Positions 62,618 to 64,000 of a stretch of DNA of 64,000 nucleotides are shown here, in pieces. The notes under the pieces were generated by a model, which saw only the letters and a program-made list of their open reading frames with translations, was not told where the DNA came from and did not search any database. Source of the stretch: Callorhinus ursinus (Eukaryota > Chordata > Mammalia > Carnivora > Otariidae). The translations under genes and the position numbers were made by a program. Position 1 is the first letter of the stretch. The number at the start of each line of letters is the position of its first letter. The DNA is taken from positions 15,429,797 to 15,493,796 of the forward strand of contig NW_020313005.1 in the NCBI RefSeq assembly GCF_003265705.1, in the 5' to 3' direction.

Positions 62618-63652
62618 TCGGCCAGGCCGCCATAGCCTTAGCGGAGAGGGACGTTCTTGTGGCAGGACACTCTCTGAGCATCCTGCTGCTATTATCTTCT
62701 CCAAGAAAGGAGAACCCCCCTCCCCCACTCAGGCAAACCTGTACGGGGCTGGCTGTAGCTGTGCATTTGCATATATAAGACCCACTTTATCTTTCACTCG
62801 GGGAGCAAAACCTGATAAGATAAGTGGCACGAAACAGATGCACAGGATTCTTTTCCAGGAGAGACACCGGCTGAAAAGAGAAAAAAGGGCAATGACCAGG
62901 GGAAGGCACTGGGCTCATCAAACTGTAAGGATTAAAATGCTGCTCTAGCGGCAGGTTAGTTGCAAGAGCCACAGAGGAGACTCACATCAAGGTAGGTCTT
63001 CTAGGCTAGCCTAATGCGCAGGGAGACTGCGGCTTTACCTGCATCCACTGAGGTCCCCTGCACCACCCCGGCTGTCCCACAGCCCACCTCAGTCCCGACA
63101 GAAAGATGAAGATAGACAGTCCTCGAAGCCCACAGCCAGGAACAGGACAGGGCAACCGTGGGAACTGGGGAGAGGCGGTCCTAGGAAAAGGTGGAGGAGG
63201 GCTAAGGGGCTCAATGAGAGGTGGGAGCTCTCAGAAAGGCTGCAGTGTCCGATCCCTGGGGCATTTTGTCACCATCCACACGCTGATTTTATTCTCTCTG
63301 GGATAATGGAACAGACTCTCAGCAGGGCTCGGGCGGATCTAAGGTGTGGACAGAAGAGCATGAGGACCGAAAGCTTGAAAGGCGAGTCGATGAGGAGAGG
63401 CAGATAGGAGGACCCAGGGCGACGTCCCAGTCCAAAGGGGCCCTTGCTCCACATAATGACCCGGGGCCCAGCGAAATAAACTCCTGTAGATGGCCGGCTG
63501 ACTAACAGAACCGGGAGGGAGCTCTAGCAGGGCCCCCGGATTAGCGCGTTCGGGGCTACCCAGCAGCCCGGCTAGGCGCAAGGACCGCTGCGCCTGGAAC
63601 TGCGGGCTGCGCTGCCGGGGCAAGGTCACCTGAAGCGCCGCGGGGTGCCCAT
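10744..63652 (-). CDS. GLB1L3: GLB1L3-like beta-galactosidase family protein (GH35), 19 coding exons
   Basis: Joined minus-strand exons: 63630-63652, 62370-62585, 56974-57042, 56326-56421, 55022-55130, 51232-51324, 49706-49787, 48691-48755, 23196-23280, 21527-21664, 20848-20928, 20088-20194, 19103-19243, 18710-18781, 18083-18161, 17559-17646, 17142-17253, 10949-11065, 10744-10809. Lengths sum to 1839 nt, one open frame of 612 aa plus TAA, with every junction in phase. The catalytic TIM-barrel part (about residues 20-350) holds [11 protein letters not shown], the GH35 signature [13 protein letters not shown], the nucleophile segment [13 protein letters not shown] and [12 protein letters not shown]. 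The C-terminal part (about 390-600) is beta-sandwich-like, with [18 protein letters not shown] and [11 protein letters not shown]. The family hydrolyses terminal beta-galactosyl residues; the activity of GLB1L3 itself is not established to my knowledge. Exon 2 and the C-terminus resemble GLB1L3 more than GLB1L2 as I remember them. Human GLB1L3 is about 650 aa, so this model is shorter at the N-terminus. No signal peptide is visible. Confidence 0.92.
10949..11065 (-). CDS. GLB1L3: GLB1L3 exon 18
   Basis: Codes residues 553-591, [20 protein letters not shown] then [19 protein letters not shown]. The family normally has GRYWNIGPQ here; this copy reads GRYSIIGPQ. Acceptor tccttccag, donor gtgagt. 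Confidence 0.95.
11850..13310 (+). mobile_element. Old L1/HAL1-type remnant in intron 17
   Basis: A-rich plus-strand sequence. About 11930-12300 resembles L1 ORF1 and about 12720-13020 the ORF2 endonuclease region ('agaccacagtgcagtcaaac'); 13060-13310 resembles an L1 3' end. Heavily decayed. Confidence 0.6.
13360..14575 (+). mobile_element. Old L1 3' end, split by a nested young L1 3' end
   Basis: The ORF2 C-terminus reads [20 protein letters not shown] then [17 protein letters not shown] around 13600-13720. The old copy continues at 14059-14575 with the typical 3' UTR ('atggataaagaagatgtgg'). The gap between them is another insertion. Confidence 0.85.
13720..14039 (+). mobile_element. Young L1 3' end nested in the older L1, with 19-bp target-site duplication
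   Basis: A carnivore-type L1 3' UTR ('actgagggttctagaggggagg', 'gagcactgggtgttatacac') with an A-rich end. It is flanked by identical 'aaaaagatatatgtacctc' at 13701-13719 and 14040-14058. Confidence 0.92.
14631..14824 (+). mobile_element. SINEC (Can-SINE)
   Basis: Plus-strand head 'cacctgggtggctcattcag', body and (tc)n tail with aaataaataa. Short duplication 'aaaagttg' at 14623-14630 and 14825-14832. Confidence 0.93.
14970..16080 (+). mobile_element. Old L1M-type remnant, interrupted by a SINEC
   Basis: ORF2-derived wording around 15010-15200 and 15420-15600, then a 3' end to about 16080 ('aatagccaaacaccggaaat', 'ggaaccccatacaatactg'). Confidence 0.65.
15211..15403 (-). mobile_element. SINEC (Can-SINE)
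   Basis: Minus-strand element with a clear head ('ggcgcctgggtggctcagtc') and A-rich tail; flanks 'taaaactaac' / 'taaaattaac'. Confidence 0.93.
16180..16615 (+). mobile_element. LTR-like block (possible solitary old ERV LTR)
   Basis: It starts TG near 'tgttggtgtcaccagcctaa', with a TATA-like 'taataaaagg' near 16455, a polyadenylation-type 'aataaatgac' near 16531 and an end near 'gtccagtgaca'. This order suggests U3-R-U5 of a solo LTR. I cannot name the family. Confidence 0.45.
16893..17100 (+). mobile_element. 5'-truncated young L1 3' end next to GLB1L3 exon 17
   Basis: About 190 bp of the carnivore L1 3' UTR plus a poly(A) tail (17084-17100). 'agtggttgg' occurs at 16884-16892 and 17101-17109, a target-site duplication with A-rich lead. 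Confidence 0.88.
17142..17253 (-). CDS. GLB1L3: GLB1L3 exon 17
   Basis: Codes residues 515-552, [20 protein letters not shown] then [18 protein letters not shown]. Acceptor cctccag, donor gtaggt. A 5'-truncated L1 3' end sits about 30 nt inside the downstream intron. Confidence 0.95.
17375..17510 (+). repeat. MIR fragment in intron 16
   Basis: Word order 'gttctagtcctgacc ... gggtaaatcatttcag ... catctgcaaagtg' matches the MIR core. Confidence 0.6.
17559..17646 (-). CDS. GLB1L3: GLB1L3 exon 16
   Basis: Codes residues 486-515, [20 protein letters not shown] then LEMTMSFFE. Acceptor cctgcag, donor gtatgt. Confidence 0.94.
18083..18161 (-). CDS. GLB1L3: GLB1L3 exon 15
   Basis: Codes residues 460-486, [20 protein letters not shown] and [18 protein letters not shown] is a strong family motif, and NFS is a glycosylation sequon. 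The acceptor is a T-rich run ending taaag; donor gtagga. A target-like A-rich run lies just upstream. Confidence 0.94.
18710..18781 (-). CDS. GLB1L3: GLB1L3 exon 14
   Basis: A phase-0 exon of 24 codons (residues 436-459), [19 protein letters not shown] then IAKIK. Acceptor ttttgcag, donor gtatgt. Confidence 0.93.
19103..19243 (-). CDS. GLB1L3: GLB1L3 exon 13
   Basis: A phase-0 exon of 47 codons (residues 389-435) with [20 protein letters not shown] and [10 protein letters not shown], start of the first beta domain. Acceptor ctcatag, donor gtaggt. Confidence 0.95.
20088..20194 (-). CDS. GLB1L3: GLB1L3 exon 12
   Basis: Codes residues 353-388: the proline-rich linker [18 protein letters not shown] and then [14 protein letters not shown]. 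It links the barrel to the beta domains. Acceptor catttcag, donor gtgagt. Confidence 0.94.
20560..20760 (-). repeat. MIR fragment in intron 11
   Basis: Reverse-oriented MIR: 'aatcttcacagtcattatagga', then 'gtaggaaaactgggatttgaac'. Confidence 0.65.
20848..20928 (-). CDS. GLB1L3: GLB1L3 exon 11
   Basis: Codes residues 326-353 ([19 protein letters not shown] then RRLFRSVL). The DYDA(V/P)LTEAGD motif is conserved at the end of the GH35 barrel. Acceptor cttgcag, donor gtactc. Confidence 0.95.
21527..21664 (-). CDS. GLB1L3: GLB1L3 exon 10 (with GC donor)
   Basis: Codes residues 280-326: [20 protein letters not shown] and the following VVTSY. Acceptor tttacag. Phase with exon 11 requires the exon to end TATG, so the intron starts gcaagt, a GC-AG intron. 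The adjoining codon is then GAC (Asp), matching DYDAV. Confidence 0.94.
22160..22335 (+). repeat. MIR fragment in intron 9
   Basis: 'ttctggctgtgctctttacta', 'cttctttatctgttaaatg' and 'catagtgcctgacac' in MIR order. Confidence 0.78.
22500..22735 (-). repeat. MIR fragment in intron 9
   Basis: 'aatcctcacaacaaccctat' and 'gctgagattgaaatcctgacc' are the reverse complement of the MIR 3' half and core. Confidence 0.87.
22830..23110 (+). repeat. L2 3'-end fragment
   Basis: 'aacaagctccctaggggtag', 'ccaggtcatttttattcatc' and 'attgaatgaatag' match the L2 3' terminus. Confidence 0.65.
23196..23280 (-). CDS. GLB1L3: GLB1L3 exon 9 (catalytic nucleophile)
   Basis: Codes residues 252-280, [19 protein letters not shown] and GEHMVGNPE. 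The Glu of IMEFW (about residue 260) corresponds to the GH35 nucleophile. Acceptor tttctag, donor gtaagt. Confidence 0.95.
23640..25845 (+). mobile_element. L1, 5'-truncated, ORF2 RT domain to 3' end, in intron 8
   Basis: It begins within RT ('aatatcatcctcaacgggga', followed by an 'atttgcagatgacatgg' FADD region), continues through the ORF2 C-terminus with many stops and frameshifts, and ends with a 3' UTR and tail near 25845. More diverged than the copy at 43455. Confidence 0.88.
25846..25945 (-). repeat. Possible MIR fragment abutting the L1 tail
   Basis: 'ctgaggctcagaggtcacgt' and 'gcagagctacaactcaaatc' are the reverse of the MIR core. Confidence 0.5.
26165..26620 (-). repeat. MIR split by a SINEC
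   Basis: Reverse-oriented MIR ('ttaccatgtgctgagtactg', 'gtgctagaactgggatttga'). Interrupted at 26374-26577 by a SINEC, after which 'cactcttaaccattac' resumes the MIR. Confidence 0.82.
26374..26577 (-). mobile_element. SINEC (Can-SINE) inserted in a MIR
   Basis: Clear head and tail on the minus strand. Flanking 19-nt copies 'ctccagacttgacactctt' (26357) and 'ctccagactccacactctt' (26577) differ at two positions. Confidence 0.93.
27180..28080 (-). mobile_element. Probable old L1/HAL1 remnant
   Basis: T-rich plus strand; the minus strand resembles L1 ORF1/upstream wording. Interrupted by a SINEC at 27381-27578. Low resolution. Confidence 0.45.
27381..27578 (-). mobile_element. SINEC (Can-SINE)
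   Basis: Minus strand: head 'gcacctgggtagctcagttg', body, CT-rich tail and AAATAAATAAA. Confidence 0.93.
28090..30060 (+). mobile_element. Probable old L1/HAL1 ORF1-region remnant
   Basis: A-rich plus-strand sequence; about 29510-30060 ('tggaatttcagaatgaaagga', 'gaattccagagccaatgaaag') resembles the L1/HAL1 ORF1 region. Boundaries are uncertain and 28090-29250 is only weakly assigned. Confidence 0.45.
29700..29910 (-). mobile_element. SINEC, diverged
   Basis: Minus-strand head 'gggcacctgggtggctcagt' followed by a diverged body. Target duplication 'gacaaaattcttt'-like on both sides. Confidence 0.85.
30074..30274 (+). mobile_element. SINEC (Can-SINE) with perfect 13-bp target-site duplication
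   Basis: Plus-strand head 'gcgcctgggtggttcagtgg'. 'agactgaggtatt' at 30061-30073 and 30275-30287. Confidence 0.95.
30288..31545 (+). mobile_element. L1, 5'-truncated ORF2 C-terminus plus 3' UTR
   Basis: Starts in the ORF2 C-terminus ('atggatgaaagacctaaatg'), retains long recognisable peptides such as LGIRE and PYDP-like segments with stops, and ends with 'gaaacaaataatacattata' and an A-rich tail. Same family as 43455-47240. Confidence 0.9.
31590..31786 (-). mobile_element. SINEC (Can-SINE)
   Basis: Minus-strand head 'ggcacctgggtggctcagtt'; flanks 'aaagaaaatttc' / 'aaagaaatttc'. Confidence 0.93.
31855..32385 (+). mobile_element. L1 3'-end fragment
   Basis: 'atgaatggataaagaagatg', then a 3' UTR with 'ctgagggttgctagaggg' and 'gcactgggtgttatatttat', ending near 'caaataaattaaat'. 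Contains a (TA)n run at about 31922-31941. Confidence 0.88.
32862..33063 (+). mobile_element. SINEC (Can-SINE), first of a head-to-tail pair
   Basis: Plus-strand head 'gcacctagatggctcagtca', standard body and tail of aaaataaaat. Confidence 0.92.
33064..33290 (+). mobile_element. SINEC (Can-SINE), second of a head-to-tail pair
   Basis: Begins directly in the tail of the preceding SINEC with 'gggttgcctgagtggctcag'; long (aaat)n tail to about 33290. Confidence 0.92.
33291..36170 (+). mobile_element. Old L1 with internal deletion in intron 8
   Basis: Endonuclease and RT wording from 33310 to about 34650, then an abrupt jump to the ORF2 C-terminal region ('gagcccagaaataaactcgc'), and a 3' UTR ending near 36170. 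Decayed reading frames. Confidence 0.8.
36329..36524 (+). mobile_element. SINEC (Can-SINE)
   Basis: Plus-strand head 'gcgcctggttggttcatcgt'; flanks 'aaagaacacataggaa' / 'aaagaacataggaa'. Confidence 0.92.
36686..38920 (+). mobile_element. ERVL-MaLR (MLT1-like) element with two LTRs and internal region
   Basis: The 5' LTR is about 36686-37020 and the 3' LTR about 38584-38920, alike in order: 'ctcagaatgtgactgtattt', 'ccttataaaaag', 'gtgaagac', 'caaccctgctggcacctcaa', 'tgtgagaagataaat'. The stretch between (37021-38583) resembles the MaLR internal sequence ('gaagggactgttaatagaaa'). The internal part has no intact reading frame. MaLRs are ancient, non-autonomous endogenous retrovirus-like elements without env. 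The 3' LTR looks truncated at its end. Confidence 0.75.
39640..43022 (+). mobile_element. Old L1M-type element, long but decayed
   Basis: ORF1-like wording (about 39640-40340), endonuclease region (about 40490-41600; 'aaagaaagctggaatagctc'), RT region (about 41900-42600) and a 3' end near 43020, interrupted by a SINEC at 40871-41044. No usable frames. Confidence 0.75.
40871..41044 (+). mobile_element. SINEC, partly deleted body
   Basis: Plus-strand head 'ggcacctcggtggctcagtc', shortened before 'cagctcaggttaggatccta'; flanks 'aaagaaaggtaaaaa' on both sides. Confidence 0.92.
43040..43375 (+). mobile_element. L1 3'-end fragment nested in old L1
   Basis: 3' UTR wording ('atcagagaaagacagttatc', 'gagcactgggtgttatatgc') with an A/T-rich tail. 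Flanks 'tttttaaaaaagtgaca' and 'ttttttaaaagtgaca' look like an imperfect target duplication. Confidence 0.85.
43455..47240 (+). mobile_element. Relatively young L1, 5'-truncated in the endonuclease domain
   Basis: Starts mid-endonuclease (about 43461), carries nearly all the rest of ORF2 (to about 46624) and a 3' UTR of about 600 bp ending in an A-rich tail near 47240. It is the best preserved ORF2 in the window. Same family as the L1 at 1-4226 (opposite orientation). Confidence 0.93.
43461..46624 (+). pseudogene. L1 ORF2 (endonuclease C-part, reverse transcriptase, C-terminal domain), disabled
   Basis: Visible parts in order: [17 protein letters not shown] and [15 protein letters not shown] (endonuclease); [66 protein letters not shown] (RT catalytic Asp pair, codons at 45072-45077); then the Cys-containing C-terminus CWWECK near 46400. 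Lesions: a frameshift near 43860, TGA near 44434, a frameshift before 44571, TAG at 44868-44870 and a one-base deletion near 46112, compared with the copy at about 30597. The longest intact stretch is 410 codons (44883-46115). It cannot produce an active full ORF2p. Confidence 0.9.
47245..47745 (+). mobile_element. Old L1 3'-end fragment
   Basis: 'acaagtgttgatgaggatat' through 'gggtatttacctaaagaaaa' and 'aaatggatggacctagaggg'. Contains an (AT)n run at about 47551-47582 and ends in a poly(A) at 47740-47755. Confidence 0.8.
47756..48690. other. Non-repeat part of intron 8 beside exon 8
   Basis: Mostly unique-looking sequence, with no extra exon firmly supported. An in-frame 30-nt AG-to-GT segment at 48594-48623 is discussed as a finding. 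Confidence 0.5.
48691..48755 (-). CDS. GLB1L3: GLB1L3 exon 8
   Basis: Codes residues 230-251 ([18 protein letters not shown] to SLLQ). Acceptor ttctatag, donor gtaagg. It precedes the 25.4-kb intron 8. The next exon of the model is at 23280. Confidence 0.9.
48855..49085 (-). repeat. Possible MIR in intron 7
   Basis: 'gtacaaagggctgccatata' to 'gaatacaagtctcctgaccc' follow reverse MIR order, weakly. Confidence 0.45.
49706..49787 (-). CDS. GLB1L3: GLB1L3 exon 7
   Basis: Codes residues 203-230: [15 protein letters not shown] followed by [12 protein letters not shown], which matches the barrel strand after the acid/base in GLB1L2/GLB1L3. Acceptor tcaacag, donor gtacaa. Confidence 0.93.
49788..51231. 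other. Intron 6, no gene or clear repeat seen
   Basis: Relatively GC-rich, unique-looking sequence. Reading frames here have no recognisable product and no splice support. Confidence 0.5.
51232..51324 (-). CDS. GLB1L3: GLB1L3 exon 6 (catalytic acid/base)
   Basis: A phase-0 exon of 31 codons (residues 172-202) holding the GH35 signature [14 protein letters not shown]. By homology with lysosomal beta-galactosidase, the second Glu (about residue 186) is the general acid/base. Acceptor tttctcag, donor gtaagag. Confidence 0.96.
52330..52715 (+). repeat. L2 3'-end fragment in intron 5
   Basis: 'aaagccatgccctgagcctc', 'cagcacctggcacatagcag' and 'gtgctcagtaattacccatt' match the L2 3' terminus. It may extend upstream to about 51600. 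Confidence 0.75.
52907..53112 (+). mobile_element. SINEC (Can-SINE) with perfect 18-bp target-site duplication
   Basis: Plus-strand head 'gggcgcctgggtggctcaat', standard body and tail. 'aaaaattacttaaatgta' at 52889-52906 and 53113-53130, identical, so a recent insertion. Confidence 0.96.
53131..54059. other. Intron 5 stretch, no gene seen
   Basis: AT-rich, unique-looking. No supported coding segment. Confidence 0.45.
54060..54540 (+). mobile_element. Old L1M-type 3'-end fragment
   Basis: 'gcattatagcataaactgga', 'gggctactatgcagacatta' and 'aaaaagaatgggtttcaa' resemble old L1 3' ends. Confidence 0.6.
54798..54994 (+). mobile_element. SINEC (Can-SINE) beside the exon 5 splice donor
   Basis: Plus-strand head 'ggtgcctgggtggctcagtt', full body, (tc)n and A-rich tail; antisense to GLB1L3. 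Target duplication 'aaagaaggaaccgga' (54783-54797) / 'aaagaaggaacagga' (54995-55009), one mismatch. Confidence 0.95.
55022..55130 (-). CDS. GLB1L3: GLB1L3 exon 5
   Basis: Codes about residues 135-171: SWLLQDP through [18 protein letters not shown] to RVVPLQ. Acceptor cccccag, donor gtaaag. A SINEC target-site duplication ends 12 nt from this donor. Confidence 0.95.
56100..56245 (+). repeat. Possible MIR in intron 4
   Basis: 'tcatctataaaatagggatt', then 'acctacgcctcaccatatta', fits the MIR 3' half. Confidence 0.55.
56326..56421 (-). CDS. GLB1L3: GLB1L3 exon 4
   Basis: Codes about residues 103-135: [19 protein letters not shown], then [12 protein letters not shown]. The RPGPYICSE motif is conserved in family 35. 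Acceptor ctccctag, donor gtgagt. Confidence 0.95.
56974..57042 (-). CDS. GLB1L3: GLB1L3 exon 3
   Basis: Codes about residues 80-103 ([18 protein letters not shown] and NLDLE), a hallmark early barrel strand of GH35. Acceptor tattacag, donor gtaagt. Phase 2 on both sides. Confidence 0.95.
57043..57920. other. Start of intron 2, no gene or recognised repeat
   Basis: AT-rich sequence without supported coding segments. Confidence 0.45.
57925..59575 (+). mobile_element. Old L1M-type remnant in intron 2
   Basis: ORF2-like wording ('gatccatcaagaagatacag', 'gctacaagctagttctttga', 'attagatgtagaaaagctct'). Decayed and interrupted by the GGA-rich tract. Confidence 0.65.
58630..58806. repeat. GGA-rich polypurine minisatellite
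   Basis: An approximately 24-33 bp unit (agaaggtagaggaggagggg plus extra gga) repeated about five times, giving a strand-asymmetric polypurine tract of about 175 bp. Confidence 0.9.
59580..60318. other. Unassigned stretch in intron 2
   Basis: 59590-60150 looks repeat-like in style ('ctttgccacaagaggacggt') but I cannot name a family. No supported gene. Confidence 0.4.
60320..60525 (+). repeat. MIR fragment
   Basis: 'ttcaaagcatagctctacta', 'ttttctcacctatataagat' and 'gaacatgcctggctaagtgt' in MIR order. Confidence 0.62.
60633..60843 (-). mobile_element. SINEC (Can-SINE)
   Basis: Minus-strand head 'ggtgcctgggtggctcagtc', body and long (ttta)n on the plus strand. Flanks 'gccttttctcc' / 'gcctttttctcc'. 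Confidence 0.94.
61165..61350 (+). repeat. MIR fragment
   Basis: 'gcaagctagttaagccctct' and 'ccatctcacaggacagctag' fit the MIR core and 3' half. Confidence 0.62.
61490..61735 (-). repeat. MIR fragment
   Basis: 'gtgccaggcattgtgatagg', 'tggacgaggacaccagggcc' and 'ttaatcattaagctacagta' are the reverse of MIR. Confidence 0.82.
61865..62036 (+). mobile_element. SINEC with deleted tRNA promoter part
   Basis: The head jumps from 'ctcccgggtgtc' directly to 'ttgattccagggtcctggga', losing the A/B-box region, and a (CA)n run replaces part of the tail. Target duplication 'aaaacaccatgtatt' at 61850-61864 and 62037-62051, identical. Confidence 0.92.
62370..62585 (-). CDS. GLB1L3: GLB1L3 exon 2
   Basis: Codes residues 8-80: an N-terminal FNWSHLTPL segment with an N-glycosylation sequon (NWS), then the start of the GH35 barrel, [15 protein letters not shown] and LKACGFNT. 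The acceptor is (ct)n-cacag at 62586-62587 and the donor gtgagt at 62369-62364. The polypyrimidine tract of the acceptor is a pure dinucleotide microsatellite. Confidence 0.93.
62589..62617. repeat. (GA)n microsatellite at the exon 2 acceptor
   Basis: About 14 GA units on the plus strand, i.e. (CT)n on the coding strand directly before CACAG of the intron 1 acceptor. Confidence 0.96.
62618..63479. other. Intron 1 (62586-63629), no other gene seen
   Basis: Unique-looking, moderately GC-rich sequence. Exon 2's reading frame stays open into the intron up to an ATG at 62728, but this lacks family similarity. Confidence 0.5.
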
Positions 63653-63850
63653 CACGCACCGCCGCGGGGAGCCGAGGTCCCGCGCTGCTCCCCGCCGCCT
63701 CTCCGCGGACCCCGACGCCGCGCACCGGAGCGGGGGAGCCTGCCAAGCAGTGCCAAGGAGGTCTCGGGCTCCGGGGGGGCGGGGAAGGCCGGGCACCACA
63801 CCCGACCCAGCGTGTCCTAACTGCCTGTGTGCGCAGATGCCTTTCAGCTG
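63480..63850. promoter_or_regulatory. CpG-rich promoter region of GLB1L3
   Basis: This stretch is rich in GC and CpG (for example the run at 63630-63735), unlike the AT-rich surroundings. It contains the predicted start codon. No TATA box is obvious. It is inferred to be the CpG-island promoter. Confidence 0.6.
63630..63652 (-). CDS. GLB1L3: GLB1L3 exon 1 (predicted start exon, 23 coding nt)
   Basis: The ATG at 63652-63650 has a good context (G at -3, G at +4). It encodes MGTPRRF plus AG, followed by the donor CAG/gtgacc. AG joins the first base of exon 2 to make Ser, giving MGTPRRFSMFNWS. Reading upstream in this frame there is no other ATG before an in-frame TAG near 63880, so this is the first usable start in this frame. 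It lies in a CpG-rich stretch, which fits a first exon. Weak points: the exon is very short and the human N-terminus, as I recall it, is longer and different, so a more distal first exon outside the window is possible. Confidence 0.55.
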
Positions 63851-64000
63851 GTGCGAGTAATGTGGGAGGGTCTTGAGCTATGGCCATGACCTTGGTTTTC
63901 CTATACTGTGTGTCACCAGCCAACTGGGAGGGAAAGGCAGCGATAAGTGGGAGGAAAAAAGGAAAACTTTGCCTACGCGTGTTCCGCGGGCTCAGCGACT

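Noticed and set aside
63339..63923. 194-codon minus-strand reading frame over the CpG-rich region
   Set aside because: GC-rich sequence lacks stops by chance. Spliced to exon 2 this frame hits a stop at once (CAT GTT TAA); the frame of the ATG at 63652 is the one that continues.

Overview
This is mammalian nuclear DNA, almost certainly from a carnivoran and probably a caniform. It carries at least 17 copies of the tRNA-Lys-derived Can-SINE (SINEC) family, with the typical 'cctgggtggctcag' head and (ct)n / 'aaataaataaaatcttt' tail. It also has several LINE-1 copies with a carnivore-type 3' UTR. The rest is introns and older mammalian repeats (MIR, L2, L1M, an ERVL-MaLR element).

The only host gene is on the minus strand and fills about 10.7-63.7 kb. 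I traced 19 coding exons (63652 down to 10744). All junctions agree in phase, and together they give a closed 1839-nt reading frame of 612 codons plus stop. The product is a glycoside hydrolase family 35 (beta-galactosidase-like) protein that best matches GLB1L3. Both expected catalytic glutamates are present: the second Glu of VENEYG (about residue 186) and the Glu of IMIMEFW (about residue 260). The first exon is predicted in a CpG-rich stretch near 63.5-63.85 kb; the last coding exon ends at 10744. Every splice site is GT-AG except intron 10, which begins GC.

Layout: 1-4226, 5' half of an L1 on the minus strand (ORF2 start, broken ORF1, long GC-rich 5' UTR). 5.1-9.5 kb, old L1 remnants. 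10.6-11.1 kb, last two exons. 11.85-17.1 kb, intron 17 with old L1, a nested young L1 3' end, SINECs and an LTR-like block. 17.1-23.3 kb, exons 17 to 9 in a compact, repeat-poor cluster. 23.3-48.7 kb, the 25-kb intron 8, made mostly of stacked L1s plus one MaLR provirus with two LTRs. 48.7-57.0 kb, exons 8 to 3. 57.0-62.4 kb, intron 2 with L1M, a GGA-rich minisatellite, MIRs and SINECs. 62.4-64.0 kb, exons 2 and 1 and the promoter area.

I see no operon-like structure, CRISPR array, phage or new multi-gene system. The points worth a second look concern the gene itself (GC-AG intron, a SINE 12 nt from a splice donor, a microsatellite serving as polypyrimidine tract, a changed Trp in a conserved motif, a very short N-terminus) and the structure of the L1 copies. 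Repeat family names come from sequence memory, not from a database search.
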